From the NCBI GenBank assembly GCA_907164885.2, contig OU015500.1, positions 50,313,033 through 50,377,032 of the forward strand: 64,000 bases of DNA. The letters are read 5' to 3'. A model generated the notes under the pieces. That model made no database searches. It worked only from the letters and a program-made list of their open reading frames with translations, and was not told the DNA's origin. The position numbers were made by a program, and so were the translations under genes. Numbering within the stretch: the first letter of the stretch is position 1; every line of letters begins with the position of its first letter. This document shows positions 22,981-34,001 of this stretch, one piece after another. The DNA comes from Dolomedes plantarius (taxonomy: Eukaryota > Arthropoda > Arachnida > Araneae > Dolomedidae).

Positions 22981-23823
22981 TAAGTTGGATTTCGTAGCTC
23001 ATTACCTATATAATTTTCCAATTTTCATTTAATTTTAGCTCTATATTTGAGGTATTATTGATTTATAAAAATATTTACACTTGGTTTTAATTTTAATATA
23101 ACTTTATCAAGTAAAAGTCGATCTATTTTTTTTTAGAATTTCAATAAGATCTACAAAAGAAAATGAAGTTATTAGAAATAGATTAGAATAAAAAAGTAAA
23201 CTAGCGACAAATATAAACATGATTAAAATATAATTTCCTCATACAAATTTTACAAGTTTTGTACACAAATATTACATATATTTGTTTAACACTCCAAGCA
23301 ATTAGACTTCACACACTTGTAGAAATCACAAGGTCATTATTCTGTTTTTTGTGTAAGGACAGTGCCTACAGTTTTTTCCTCTTCTCCAACTTGTCAATTT
23401 TTAAGGATTGCTTACTTACACTTGCTTCCTGGTCACCTTCTGGACGAATAATTCCCATTATAATTTTTTTAGTCGTCTGATAAACGGACCAAACACGTAA
23501 TATCCGTCTCTAAAGCGGTTTGAGTTTTCTTGAGTGGTAAATGTACGGCGATAAAGTAAATAAAACTCACAGATAAACAAACACAACCAAGGTCATGGAA
23601 TAACTGAAGCATAGCTCGAACATGAAGTTTCAATTTTACGCACCTTGGCGGGAAAAGTATCAACTCTACCCGTCCGAGAGACGGATATTACCATTGACGG
23701 GTTAAAAAAAGAGATTCTGTAACCGCGACGCATACGGCATTTAGGTTTCGCTTCGGGCTCTTAGCAACTGGTGCCGTTTCTGATCGAAAGCTGTCCTAGG
23801 ATGGTATTCAAATGTGAGAGCAA
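22981..23823. other. Spacer without recognisable feature
   Basis: No supported gene. The block 23470-23760 contains a somewhat less AT-rich sequence immediately upstream of the transposase tail and probably belongs to the same dead element. Confidence 0.4.
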
Positions 23824-24006
23824 GTGGGACTGCATTACTTAGGACACCAAGTGGTCGTCGTCAAGAACATTAGAACACCCGAAAATGTAATACGTGTCCG
23901 TGCGTCCGCTGTTTGTGAGGAAGTTACCACTATTCCTCCAGAACGGCTTCGGTGGTGTATCGCAAATAACGGTCGCCACCTGAGTGATGTGATTTTCGAA
24001 ACCTAG
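23824..24006 (+). pseudogene. mariner/Tc1-like transposase C-terminal fragment
   Basis: The 60-residue frame contains the segments RVRASAVCEEVTTIPPERLR and CIANNGRHLSDVIFET before the stop. The pattern 'I-P-LR...CI--NGRHL-DV-F' is typical of the last ~45 residues of mariner-family transposases in arthropods. No catalytic Asp or helix-turn-helix is present upstream in frame, so only the tail survives. Terminal repeats were not found. Family assignment rests on this short tail only. Confidence 0.5.
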
Positions 24007-25669
24007 TGGAGAAAAACTATTAAATTATAAGTGATTTTCGAAAATATAAAGTTTTTCTGTAAAATGTTTCGTTTGTTTTTTATTACTCTTTTAAATGTGG
24101 GAATGCCACATCCTGTAGTATAGTTCTTCCCAACAAGAGATATCGAACGATAATGAGAAATATAATATATATTTTAAAAATTGTTATTTAGAGAAATTTA
24201 AACTGTTTGGATATCATGGACATAGATAATGAGTTTTCACATTTTGCTCAGCATCTTAATTTTTTCGTACACGTGTCTTGAATTTTAAATTATTTATAAT
24301 AAATTATTCGAGAACAGGGCAAAATAATCAACGTTTCTTCCTTGGTTACTCTAATGATAATTTTAATTTGGAAGTTTATGTATAAATTATTCATAATTAT
24401 TCGCAGAATAACGACATAAATAATGGCTGACCGCCTCCCCCCCCCCCAAAAAAAAAAAAAGAAAAATACCAATCAAATTTCTACTTTTCAATTGCCTCCA
24501 ACGTAAGGAAAAGAGATACCAATTTACGTTGTTGCATAAATCGCTAGAAAGATGATATTAAGTAGTTCTATAATAACTGAAACTAAAATTTTTTGTCCAA
24601 AAAACAATTGAATTGTATGTTTTTTTTATCAAAACCTTACTTTGTTTACATGTTGCTCGTGTTCCGATTCTATTACATTCGTTAAAATATTTAGAAATCC
24701 AAGAAATGTGGTATATGACAATTTTTAGAGGTGAGCTAGTTTTTACATTGAGTCACAAACATTAACGCCTTAGCTTAATATTTTTTCAAGTAAACAATCT
24801 TTTCATTCTCTCTCATACATAAAATTTTGAAATTCATGGTCTAGTTTCTATTTCTTTTATCCAAGTACTACAATAGGTAAATTTAGGTGACTTGTATGAT
24901 CACCTTCTGTTGCTGCAGCTATCAGGCATGAGGGATTTATGGGCAGTCATAACTTTTTATGAGAAAAATAACAAACACTAGGACAATTCGTTATCTTATA
25001 TAAATATAATGTTTGCACATAAAGTGAAATTATGCGTATATAATCATTTATTAAATTCTGTATAAGACAGATATAAACTTAAAGGATATCGTTATATAAT
25101 ACAGTGATATAAATATCGTATAGATATCGTATATAAATATCGTATAGATATCGTATAGAAGAAAACTATTAGCAGGAACACTAGTAACGAAAAGAGTGTT
25201 GTGAAACATAGTGACATAATTGAGTTTATCTCAGGTAAAGTGGTTAGCTATTGCCAAAAGAATTCATCGAAACGTTTGTTTGAAAATTCTATTAGGAATA
25301 ATGAGGTATTAACCAATTTTTTCTATTGTTTTCTTGTGATGTAATGTAAAATAGATAGAAGGCCTTCAGGAATTCCTTTATTTAAAAAACATATTCTTAA
25401 GAGATACCATAAATAAATCCAGAAACAACATAACATGAAAGATTTCCTGTTAGAACAAACATTTCCCTTTCACCTTAGACTATTATTACCTATCATCCCA
25501 ACAAGAAAAAGAGGAATGACACAGTTCAATTCTCCCGCAGTTTGAAGCAGTGCATTTGAATCTCAAATATAAAAACTCTAACTTTCAATAAAAACTATAA
25601 AGAGGGATTTTTCTTTAACTTTATATTGGTTTTTGGATATATATTAAAACTTATTAAAACATTCATATT
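24007..25669. other. Upstream region of the LRR gene, AT-rich
   Basis: No coding signal. A C12/A13 homopolymer junction lies at about 24437-24462, and a short ATATCGTATAG tandem at 25120-25160. If the LRR gene has a 5' untranslated exon and promoter, part of this stretch would be intron. I could not identify the first exon or a TATA/Inr pair with confidence. Confidence 0.4.
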
Positions 25670-25686
25670 ATTTATTTTCATTTTAG
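25665..25686 (+). promoter_or_regulatory. 3' splice acceptor before LRR coding exon
   Basis: TTATTTATTTTCATTTTAG ends at 25686, a long pyrimidine tract plus AG, 19 bases before the ATG at 25706. It indicates a spliced 5' untranslated leader, a common arrangement for single-coding-exon LRR genes. Confidence 0.6.
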
Positions 25687-25705
25687 GACCAAAATAAAAG
25701 AGGAT

Positions 25706-27505
25706 ATGCATAGTATTCCATCTATCCCATCTCTGCTTCTGCTGTCCGTTATCATCAGATATGGCCTTGGGAAATGTCCACAAGAATGCATCTGCGATGT
25801 GGATACTCAAGACCGTAAAAGAGTCACGTGCAATCGAGGTGGTATGACAGAAATCCCTACCCTCAGAATGGACACAGATATTCAGGTTCTGACTATCACA
25901 GCTCCACCAGATCGTTTAAATAAAATTACGATCGGTAGGATATTCCAAGACTTCTACGAACTGGAAGAAGTTCGTATTACTTATTCAATGCTTCCAGCGA
26001 TCGGGGATAGTTCCTTTTGGCCAGGAAAGAACCTTAAAATATTAGATCTTAGCCACAATAACATAACTTTTATAAGAGACAAAGATTTCTTTGGGCTGCA
26101 AAACCTTCAAGTTTTAGATCTGAGTTATAATAGTATTGCTGCATCCCCGTCTGCCCCTTTTAGACTTCTGCCTAGTCTTACTACGTTATCACTGGCCAGA
26201 AATAAACTACGAGCTCTCGTACCACGTTTCTTTTACATGTTATTAAAGCTTGAAAAGCTAGATCTGACAGGAAATCCTTTAAAGGATATTGATCCTGAAA
26301 ACTTGAAGGACGTTAGGCCCTTAAAAAGGTTTCACTTGGCTAAGTGTCAACTAACCAGATTTCATTCGCTGATTTACCAACAACTGCCAAACCTAGAAGA
26401 ACTAGATTTGAGAGATAATGTATTCACGCACTTTTCCCCAGAAGAATTTCGTCATTTGAAAAGACTAAAATATCTCCATTTGGATGGCAATAACTTAACA
26501 GTGATCATGGAGAAAACGTTTGATGGCCATAATCTGAGACATTTAGGACTATCTCGAAACAAAATCACTAAATTTTCTAAGTGTGCGTTTTGTAATTTGT
26601 CTGTCCAGCAGTTGGATTTATCTCACAACGAACTCACCACTTTACCCTACGATGTATTGTTGCCAGTTGCACATTCATTGGAAAGCCTAGATCTGAGCTT
26701 CAACTCGATAGATTCAAGTGATCTGGAGCTAGCACTGAGCTCAGTGTACAAACTGAGGAAGCTGTCGTTGTCGGGAATGAATCTGAGAGAGTTTTCTGAC
26801 GATGCATTCATCAACAATGCGCAACTCAAAACCCTGGATTTGTCATACAACGCGTTTTCTAACTTTTCTAGTCAAACATTGTTGGGTTTAACAGAGATCC
26901 AGGAAATTGATTTGTCTCATAACGAGTTTGAGTATCTAGATTCAGAGTTCCTGGATCAGTTGCAAAATATCACTACCCTTTCCATTCTTCATTTACATTC
27001 CAATCCTTGGTCTTGCCATCAATGCTCCGTCCTGCCACTGCTTAGGTGGGTGAGACAATCTCCGCTTTATAGTGAAGTGTGTGGTCTGCATTACGAGAGC
27101 AGCACTTGCTTACGATGTGCGAGTCCTCTAGCTCTGGAAGGTAGAACTTTGCATTCTCTGAAGAGAGTGGATCTGGAGCCGTGCGCCAGCCTTTTCCCCC
27201 AGTCGCATACGCTTGAAGCAACCTCAAATGTCCCTATCATCGCTGCAGCAAGTGCCGCCGCGGCTGTGGTGATTACCATCATAATCGCGGTCTTCTGCTA
27301 CAACAGGCAGAGTGCCGTCTACTACACAAAAGAGGGTGAAAGGACGCAGGCGCTTGGTGTCTTAGGATTGTCCAGTGAGTGCTCAAGCATAAACGGAGGG
27401 ACGTTTGTTGACGATAAGCGTCGGACGTATTTCGTAACCTTGGACAGAATTGACGAATATGCACAGGAGAAGATAGTAGCCTCAAGGAGTGGAGTAATTA
27501 GCTGA
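25706..27505 (+). CDS. Leucine-rich-repeat type I transmembrane protein
   Basis: The 599-residue frame is intact. Residues 1-22 form a signal peptide with a LLLLSVII core. An LRRNT cap follows (Cys24, 28, 30 and 42 in a CPxxCxC...C arrangement). From about residue 85 to 430 run a dozen or so 23-25-residue LRRs with LxxLxLxxN cores, such as LKILDLSHNNIT, LEKLDLTGNPLK and LKTLDLSYNAFS. An LRRCT cap begins at NPWSCHQC (about 433-490). A hydrophobic helix at about 508-531 (VPIIAAASAAAAVVITIIIA) precedes a ~68-residue cytoplasmic tail containing several Tyr (YFVTLDRIDEY). There is no TIR, kinase or Ig domain, so it is not a Toll or Kekkon protein. The architecture fits arthropod cell-surface adhesion/recognition LRR proteins (Tartan/Capricious-like in layout), with ligand unknown. 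The first ATG after the acceptor is chosen because it gives the signal peptide directly. GC content is clearly above that of its flanks, as expected for constrained coding sequence. Confidence 0.9.
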   Translation: MHSIPSIPSLLLLSVIIRYGLGKCPQECICDVDTQDRKRVTCNRGGMTEIPTLRMDTDIQVLTITAPPDRLNKITIGRIFQDFYELEEVRITYSMLPAIGDSSFWPGKNLKILDLSHNNITFIRDKDFFGLQNLQVLDLSYNSIAASPSAPFRLLPSLTTLSLARNKLRALVPRFFYMLLKLEKLDLTGNPLKDIDPENLKDVRPLKRFHLAKCQLTRFHSLIYQQLPNLEELDLRDNVFTHFSPEEFRHLKRLKYLHLDGNNLTVIMEKTFDGHNLRHLGLSRNKITKFSKCAFCNLSVQQLDLSHNELTTLPYDVLLPVAHSLESLDLSFNSIDSSDLELALSSVYKLRKLSLSGMNLREFSDDAFINNAQLKTLDLSYNAFSNFSSQTLLGLTEIQEIDLSHNEFEYLDSEFLDQLQNITTLSILHLHSNPWSCHQCSVLPLLRWVRQSPLYSEVCGLHYESSTCLRCASPLALEGRTLHSLKRVDLEPCASLFPQSHTLEATSNVPIIAAASAAAAVVITIIIAVFCYNRQSAVYYTKEGERTQALGVLGLSSECSSINGGTFVDDKRRTYFVTLDRIDEYAQEKIVASRSGVIS

Positions 27506-27546
27506 AACGCCAGGTTTAAGCTAGCATTTTGAGGACCAAAACTTTG

Positions 27547-27552
27547 AATAAA
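27547..27552 (+). terminator. Polyadenylation signal of LRR gene
   Basis: AATAAA lies 42 bases after the stop codon. Further AATAAA hexamers follow at about 27660 and 27721, so alternative 3' ends are possible. Confidence 0.55.
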
Positions 27553-27559
27553 TACGTGC

Positions 27560-29196
27560 ATGAAACTATCATTAGAAGTTGTATAATAACATGAAAAGCA
27601 AATGTTCATCTTGTAATTAAAATTATATTGAATATTGTCGGTCATATTCTTGTTTCAGATAATAAACACGCATCTCCACAAGATCTGTACTTTCAGATAA
27701 TTTGTGGGGAAGACCCTCCAATAAAAATATTTTTAATGATATTGAAGAATTTCGCACAGACAAATTTCTACGCCTTGTTTCACAAGAGGAAAAAGGTTTT
27801 AAAATGAATATCTCACAGAAAAGAGAGTTTATAAATGCTAAGGACAGATAACTTACTCAATAAAGGATGTGAGGTTATTATATCCACCTTAAATAATTCC
27901 AGTGGTTTATTTATAAATTTGACATTGTCACATTAAATGACCTCAAGGAAGTAGGGATCGCCGTGCAAGGCCATTGCTTAGTCACGACTAATAACATCGA
28001 GTAAAGGGGGTCACTTTCCTAACTTCTGCTTTTATGGGTATTAACAAAGGGAAAAGGGACTAGCGGAGGATAAAAGAGTGTTTCAGAGAATATTTACGTA
28101 CTGAAATTAAAGGATTAGATTATTTAAATTAATTACTTAAATAGTTATTTAAAGAGTTTAATTTAAATATAAACTCGGTTCAATTTTAAATGCACTAGGT
28201 GTTATTAATTAAATTTATTAATTTTTCATTCTCTGCTAAATATCGTAAAGATACAGCAATATTAATTCTTTTAGTGGAGAGTTTAGCGAATTTGAAAAAG
28301 AGGCAGAAACGCAAATCTGCCAAAGAGACAACAATAGCACCGTAGTACTGACGACAGATGGTAAATGTAAACAGGAAAATGTAGCTCAGTTCCTTTGCCC
28401 GTTCAGAAAAGAGATGGGTAAAATGCTAAGTAACTACGGATATTAAGGAAAATCAAGTTTTGCTTACTATGAAAATCGGTCATTTTAATTCAATTTGATT
28501 TTTGCTCATGATTTTTCAAAATTTTTTTTTCAATCTTTGAGAACTGCTTTATTTTAGAGGATTTAATTTTTTTTCTAGTTGCAATCTTTATATATGTGTT
28601 TTTTTTTTGAAATTTTAAAACATTTCATAGAGGAAGTTGTGTATTTTTAAACAGCAATCATTGTTAAACTTTTACTATTTTTGCCATTAGTTTGCTTTTT
28701 ATCCTAATTTAATACTAGTTTAACAATTGAATTGGTAGAAAAGAGATGGATAAAATGCTAAGTAACTACGGATATTAAGGAAAATCAAGGTTTTCTTATT
28801 ATGACAATCGGTCATTTTAATTCAGTTTCAAAATGTTTTTTTCCCAACCAGATACGCTTGTAGTTAATATAATGTATGATATTTATTTCAGGTGCCTTTT
28901 AATTCATGATGCCAGTAAATCTACGATACGTTGTTCAGAAGCATTCGCATATTCTACTGAATGTGATTTATCTTTTAAAAATGCATTTGTTGGTTTTTAA
29001 GTAATTATCTGCAGTTTCTGTTACGGATACGTGTGTGCATAATATTTTCATCTACATTCACTTAATTGCTGATCGTATAGTTAATAGCATTCTGAGTTGC
29101 CAAGCAGTGGGCTTCGGTTCAGATTCCGAATAAGTCCTGGTGGTTTCCGTGTTGTTCCCCTCATAGGGAGCAATGCTGGATCGTCTAAAGCTAGCC
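27560..29196. other. Downstream spacer with a diverged duplication
   Basis: The only structure seen is a ~95-bp direct duplication: AAAAGAGATGGGTAAAATGC...GGTCATTTTAATTCAATTT at 28406-28500 and the near copy at 28738-28830, 332 bases apart. The remaining sequence is AT-rich with T runs. A GGTTCAGATTCC motif at about 29114-29125 resembles a tRNA B box but has no matching A box. Confidence 0.5.
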
Positions 29197-29420
29197 GCCC
29201 ACTGTCGATTATTTCAAAGCAACTTTTTAATCACAAAAATGAAACACATTGATTCCTTTGGTAAAGCGCCCATTGGCGATTTTTCAGTTGCGGCAACTAA
29301 AAAATTCCAACATGTTCGATTCTATTGGTGATGAAACTGTTGCCGGTGAAAATAGATCATGATGGTTTAGATAGGACCGCGCCCACTGGTGATTATTTAG
29401 TTGCTTGCAATAGATCTGAT

Positions 29421-29858
29421 CATAGGCGTAGCGTGCTTCTAACTTTTTTTGGGGGTGGCTGCACGAATTGAATTCAGTTAGGGTCCTCTTCCACGCATTG
29501 AATGCCAAACGGTCCTTAAAATATGAAATATTATGATAATTTTGAAATTGAATAACAATAGAATTGATGTTTGAGTAGTACTCAAAAGTTATACAATGAG
29601 AAAAATGAATATAATATAAATAAAATGAGAAAAAAAAATAGCATCGAATTTTTGTTATGGATCATAGCATTGTTAAAAACTCTGTTAAGGCTAAAGACAT
29701 AATCGGAATTTTTAGTATCACAGTTTGAAAAAGTGGAAAAAAACAACTTTCTTTGATGTTTTCTACAATTTTCCGATTTTAGCTGAACTTCTATTAACGT
29801 TTTAATTTATTTCAAGTTAAGTTGGGGGGCTAGTCCCCCCCCCGACGCTACGCCTATG
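29421..29858. mobile_element. hAT MITE with perfect 8-bp TSD
   Basis: Terminal inverted repeats CATAGGCGTAGCGT (29421-29434) and ACGCTACGCCTATG (29845-29858) match perfectly over 14 bases. GATCTGAT flanks the element at 29413-29420 and again at 29859-29866. The 8-bp duplication and C-A/T-G ends place it in the hAT superfamily. A G run lies near the left end and C runs near the right. No coding capacity; 438 bp. Confidence 0.9.
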
Positions 29859-29961
29859 GATCTGATCGAGGCAAATCATCGAGGGCGTGTTTGGCTAGTC
29901 CGATTCACGAGGCGTTGGCAAAGTTGAAGATCACCAGTTTGCTTCAGTACTCGGCTTAAAC

Positions 29962-30138
29962 ATGTCGCTGGACACTGAACTATTTATAAGTGAAATTAAA
30001 AAACGACCAGCTTTATACAACATAAAATCAAAAAAAATATTCTGACAAAAATTTAAAAAATACTTTATGGGAGGAATTGTGTCAACAATTCATTGAAAAT
30101 TGGGATAAGTTGGAGGAAAAACAAGAGAATGAAAAGAG
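29962..30138 (+). pseudogene. MADF-domain exon of Harbinger element
   Basis: From ATG 29962: MSLDTELFISEIKKRPALYN, then after one extra A in an A-run (about 30032) the frame shifts to TLWEELCQQFIENWDKLEE and KQENEK. This is the pattern of a MADF DNA-binding domain (F---I--RP-LY...LW-E------W--L). PIF/Harbinger elements carry a second gene with a Myb/SANT or MADF DNA-binding domain that helps the transposase reach the DNA. A strong 5' splice site (AGA|GTAAGT) at 30138/30139 ends the exon. The following exon was not identified. The single frameshift makes this copy non-functional unless the A-run length is a sequencing error. Confidence 0.65.
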
Positions 30139-30239
30139 TAAGTTGATAGTTTTTTTAATATTAACTCTTTTCATGTATCATATACAGCTTTTATATTAAA
30201 TTTTGTCATACTGCCAAGGAACACTTCCTTGAGGAGAAA

Positions 30240-31175
30240 TGAAATAATATGTAAAATAATCTCTTATCGCAAAACCTTGATTGTTGCTTCTTACTCCAAC
30301 TGTAGAGATTCTTTCTAATGAACAGTCAAAGAGAGTGTCTTCGAAACGTATTCCATCATGTCTTCTAACAAAATTGTGTAGAATGCAGCATTCTTTAATG
30401 ACAGATTCACTGAATTCAATACTGGTATCGAGAGGCCTGTGGAATATTCTCCATTTGTTTTGCTAAAATTCCAAAATGTACATTCTACCAGTCTGCGGAC
30501 TCTTGTTAATCTGTAATTAAAGATTCGTTGTTTTACGGACAGATTTCTGATGGGATATGGTCGTAATACAAACTGTGAAAGAGCAAATGCCTCATCCCCC
30601 ACTAGAGTAAATGGCATTGCTGTTCCATTGTCATCATTTGGGAGGCAACTTTTTGTTCTGGAATTTTTTATTGGTATCTTTCAAGCAACCTTGAAAATGC
30701 TGACTGTTTAAAAATATTAGAATCACTTGAAAAACCGTATGCTCCAACTTCTACTTAAATGAACTTGTAGTCGCAATCCACTATTGCTAGACGCACAGTA
30801 GGAAAAAAAAATTACAAAAAAATGTTTGTAATATGTATTTTATTTCAATAAACTTGCACATTTTTAAGAAAATATTTTTACTTACCTTAAAGTCACTTAA
30901 TCTTTCCTGCGGTGGTATAGCCAAACGTAATCTTGTATTTTGGTAAGAAATACTGGGCCCCACTAATAACAACAGGTTGTCGAAACTTTCAACACTCATC
31001 GGAAAGTAGTTGAAAAATTTTGTTGGGTGTACTCTTAAATCTTCAAATAATTTATAAAATTGCCCATCAAATAATCTCCCACTTATTATTGGATGGACTC
31101 AAAACCTTCTGTAGTTTTGCTTGCGTTTTCGCCGTAGAGCGAGGGCACAAACACATGCAGCTTCCACGAAATCCA
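30240..31175 (-). pseudogene. PIF/Harbinger transposase (DDE_4), two exons, broken
   Basis: Exon 1 (minus) starts MDFVEAACVCALALRRKRKQ at about 31175. After one stop it runs through SVESFDNLLLLVGPSISYQN and LAIPPQERLSDFK to a perfect donor (AAG|GTAAGT) near 30888. Exon 2 follows an acceptor TCTAG near 30787 with LAIVDCDYKF (first catalytic Asp), VEVGAYGFSSDSNIF, the frame at 30315-30617 with TLVGDEAFAL (second Asp), RPYPIRNL, QRIFNYRLTRVRRLVECTF (catalytic Glu), and a diverged C-terminus. These are the DDE motifs of Harbinger nucleases (usual length about 350-400 residues). Several frameshifts and stops break it. The intron is small (~100 bp) and its splice signals are still intact. Confidence 0.75.
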
Positions 31176-31383
31176 TTTTCAAACTGAGTACAAAGCAACT
31201 ATTTAGTTGCCAGTGGGCGCTTGTCGAAGATATCCGGCAACTTTCAAGTGACTAAACTGTTTAATCGCCCAAATTAAAAGTTGTCAGTGGGCCCCTGGCC
31301 TAAAGGGTTTTCCCATAAAATAGCCAGCGGTGAATAAAAAAAGGTGGATGTTTCACGACAAAGTGCAGCCGCATTAGAAAAGT

Positions 31384-31630
31384 AAAAAAAAATTAATGTA
31401 GTCTCTTCTAACGAAACCACCGCGAGTTATTAACTTAAGATTACTTACCGTGGCCTATTTCCTTTTTTTACGCATTTTGGTACTTTTCTGTTTAACTATT
31501 TACTGTTTGCCCAAGCGATACAGACTGTGTTTGGCGCGCTGCCAGAATTATAGCTCGCGACGACGGACGTCTGAAATTTTGATTTACCGCGGACTGATAC
31601 GGAGGAACGTAATCCTACGTTAAAAAAAAA
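31384..31630 (+). repeat. Interspersed repeat family A, copy 3
   Basis: Third copy of the 3441-3785 repeat: TAGTCTCTTCTAACGAAACC, TTTTGGTACTTTTCTGTTTA, GCGATACAGACTGTGTTTGG and a terminal GAACGTAATCCTACGTTAAA followed by an A run. It lacks the TA/GT tract of copy 1 and lies just beyond the Harbinger right end. Confidence 0.65.
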
Positions 31631-34001
31631 CATTCACATAAGTTGCATTTGTGGATAATTATATCCTCTGCACATGCATATTGAATCCACTACGAACATT
31701 CCCAGATGTTTTTCCAGATTTAAACGTGTACTCTAATTACTTCTATACTTTTCTAATTTATATCGTCAGCACTTTCATTTAAAACATATCAGCGAATACC
31801 ATTCATATTAGTTGATTAAATTAGTAGATTATTCACTTCAGATACACCTGTACATTTTAAACTCCTCAACAGCACTAAAAATGCATTTGTGCTTAATATC
31901 ACTTGTATATCATTTCAAATACCGGAATATATTATTCGCAATTTTTTTATCTGGTACATTTATCGATTATATCCTCAGAAATGTTCACCTCAGATACTAT
32001 CATGCCTCAGGAGGCTTCGAAATGGCCTGGATTTTATAAGTCATTTTTCTTATATATGAAGAGTCATATTTAAACATAAAAGTATAACTAGAATACTTTT
32101 CTACGGAACAAAAATGTGTTGGAAATAATTACATGTTGCATTTAATACAAAGTGCGTAAGTGATTTATTTTGTAGGAAAAAAAATTCGGTGTACTTGAAT
32201 TCCTTTTAAAAACACGTTTTCAATTCCTCAAGTACTATTTTGTTTTGATTCTTAAATGAAAATGTTTCCATTTTGTTGCTAAAATGTTAACACGATGAAA
32301 TAATCTATAATGAAGAAACAAACAAAAATATTTCCCAGACAGTGAAACAAACATTTCAATAATTTTAAGTACAATAGGCATAGGAATTTACTTTGTGACG
32401 TAAGATAAAAGCAAAGTGTGTTAAAATAAAAATAGCATTATTTAAGGACTGGGGTTTTCTTATGTCTTGGTAGCTTTCATTCAGATTTTGATATGTAAAT
32501 GAGAATATTTGTTCATTAGTCTTACGTGCAAATGTTGTTTATGTATACGTCTGATGAATATTTTTGTTTTGACTGGTAGTAAATACATGAAGCAGAGTTT
32601 AAATATCGAAATAGATTCTTGTATTTAAGACCGAGTATTATGTGAGAGAAGCTATTTAAATATATTCTCGTTTTTAAGAATTTCTTGAATAGCACTGGAA
32701 ACAAAATGTAAATTTTCTACTTTCTTGACCATCATTCAGTGTATATCAATATACTTGAATTTTCTTTCATTGGGCCAGCAAGGGCTAAAAAATTTATTAA
32801 TCAAAAATGATAAAATTATTAATTTTACAGAGCTCGATTAAATTATTTTATCGTAAATATTTCAATACTTATTAAAGTCTATTAATTTCTATCCCAGTAT
32901 TGTTAAAAATATTTATGTACGCACAAAGTACTTTTTATATATAAATTTCCGGTACTGTATTTTTTATTAAAAGGTAATGCTGGACCTTCTTAAATGTGTA
33001 ATCTTTTTAAAGTGTATCTTCAACATCCTTTCTTCCTAACTGCAACCGTGGCATGACATCCTTAGCATATACACGCGACTTTCACTCCAAAAAAGTAATC
33101 ATGTTCCCAAGTAGCAGTTATAAGTTAAGAACTTTTTAGACTATCATTTTCGGGCTCGTGGATCGCAAGAATCAGCGTGTCATTACAAAAATTTCGGCTA
33201 AATGAAAAAGAATTCTGTGAGAGATTTTTGCAAAAGTTTTGAGTTGCGGTACAATGAAAATCACTGGCATTCATTTTTTTCTTCACTGTAAAATATTTTA
33301 ACAGTAAATAAAAGGTTCCTCTTTCAGCCTCGAAACTTCAGTGATGTAATATGAATTTCTTGTAAATAAACATAATGATGCTGACAACGAATTTTGATTT
33401 AAAATAGAGGTAATGGATTAGATACCGTAAATGCTTTTATCTTTTAGGGTAAAATTTTCGCTAAATTTGGTAACCTCTGAATTTATTCGTTATTCGCGAG
33501 GTTGATCAATTCAAGGCAGCTTTTCAATGGTAAGTGCCCAAATATTAAGTGAAAATTGAAAAATTCTCCAAACTGTATGCAATTGGAACCGCAGCCCTAA
33601 AATTCTTATAACATGGTAATACCTGCCGCTATTTTAACGAAATTTGTTTTGTTCTGTTTCTATACAATTTAGGAGGATCGTATATCTACTAAATTCACAA
33701 ACGACGTCGTTGGAGAATGTTTTTGTTGCATTGAAATACAGACATAGTTTAATATTGCATTAGTTATGTGTTAAATACCAGGAAGGTCGTCAAGAAAGAT
33801 AGGAATAAAAATCATTTGTGCTCGATATTATCCTTACTTTCTTTATTTTTTGCTCTATTATCTCTGCCTTGCCTTTACCTCGGTTTATTTTTTTAAGTAA
33901 GAATAACAGTGAGACCAAGACATGGCTGTTATCATCTATTGGATTCAACTTTTAATTGGCAGACACTTTAACAAGTGACAAGTATTCTTTTTTTTATTGT
34001 A
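31631..34001. other. 2.4-kb AT-rich stretch, nothing recognised
   Basis: No gene, repeat termini or RNA signature was recognised. Open frames (31812-32039 +, 32522-32704 -) are short, AT-driven and without motifs. Confidence 0.5.

Larger units (their letters stand above)
29197..31303 (-). mobile_element. PIF/Harbinger element, decayed
   Basis: The left end region has CCGCCCACTGTCGATTATTT (29199) and subterminal CGCCCATTGGCGATTTTTCAG and CGCCCACTGGTGATTATTTA. The right end region has the inverse motifs AGTTGCCAGTGGGCG (31202-31216) and AGTTGTCAGTGGGCC (31281-31295). Between them lie the two genes typical of PIF/Harbinger: a DDE nuclease (minus strand, 30240-31175) and a MADF-domain DNA-binding gene (plus strand, 29962-30138), arranged convergently. 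A hAT MITE (29421-29858) is inserted in the left part. The exact termini and the 3-bp target duplication were not resolved. Confidence 0.7.

Noticed and set aside
26647..27485. Several minus-strand ORFs within the LRR gene
   Set aside because: Shadow frames of a constrained coding exon.
27322..27645. 107-codon minus ORF overlapping the LRR gene end
   Set aside because: Antisense shadow of the LRR coding sequence and its 3' untranslated region, no motif.
29100..29130. B-box-like GGTTCAGATTCC as a Pol III gene
   Set aside because: No A box at suitable distance and no tRNA-like fold.
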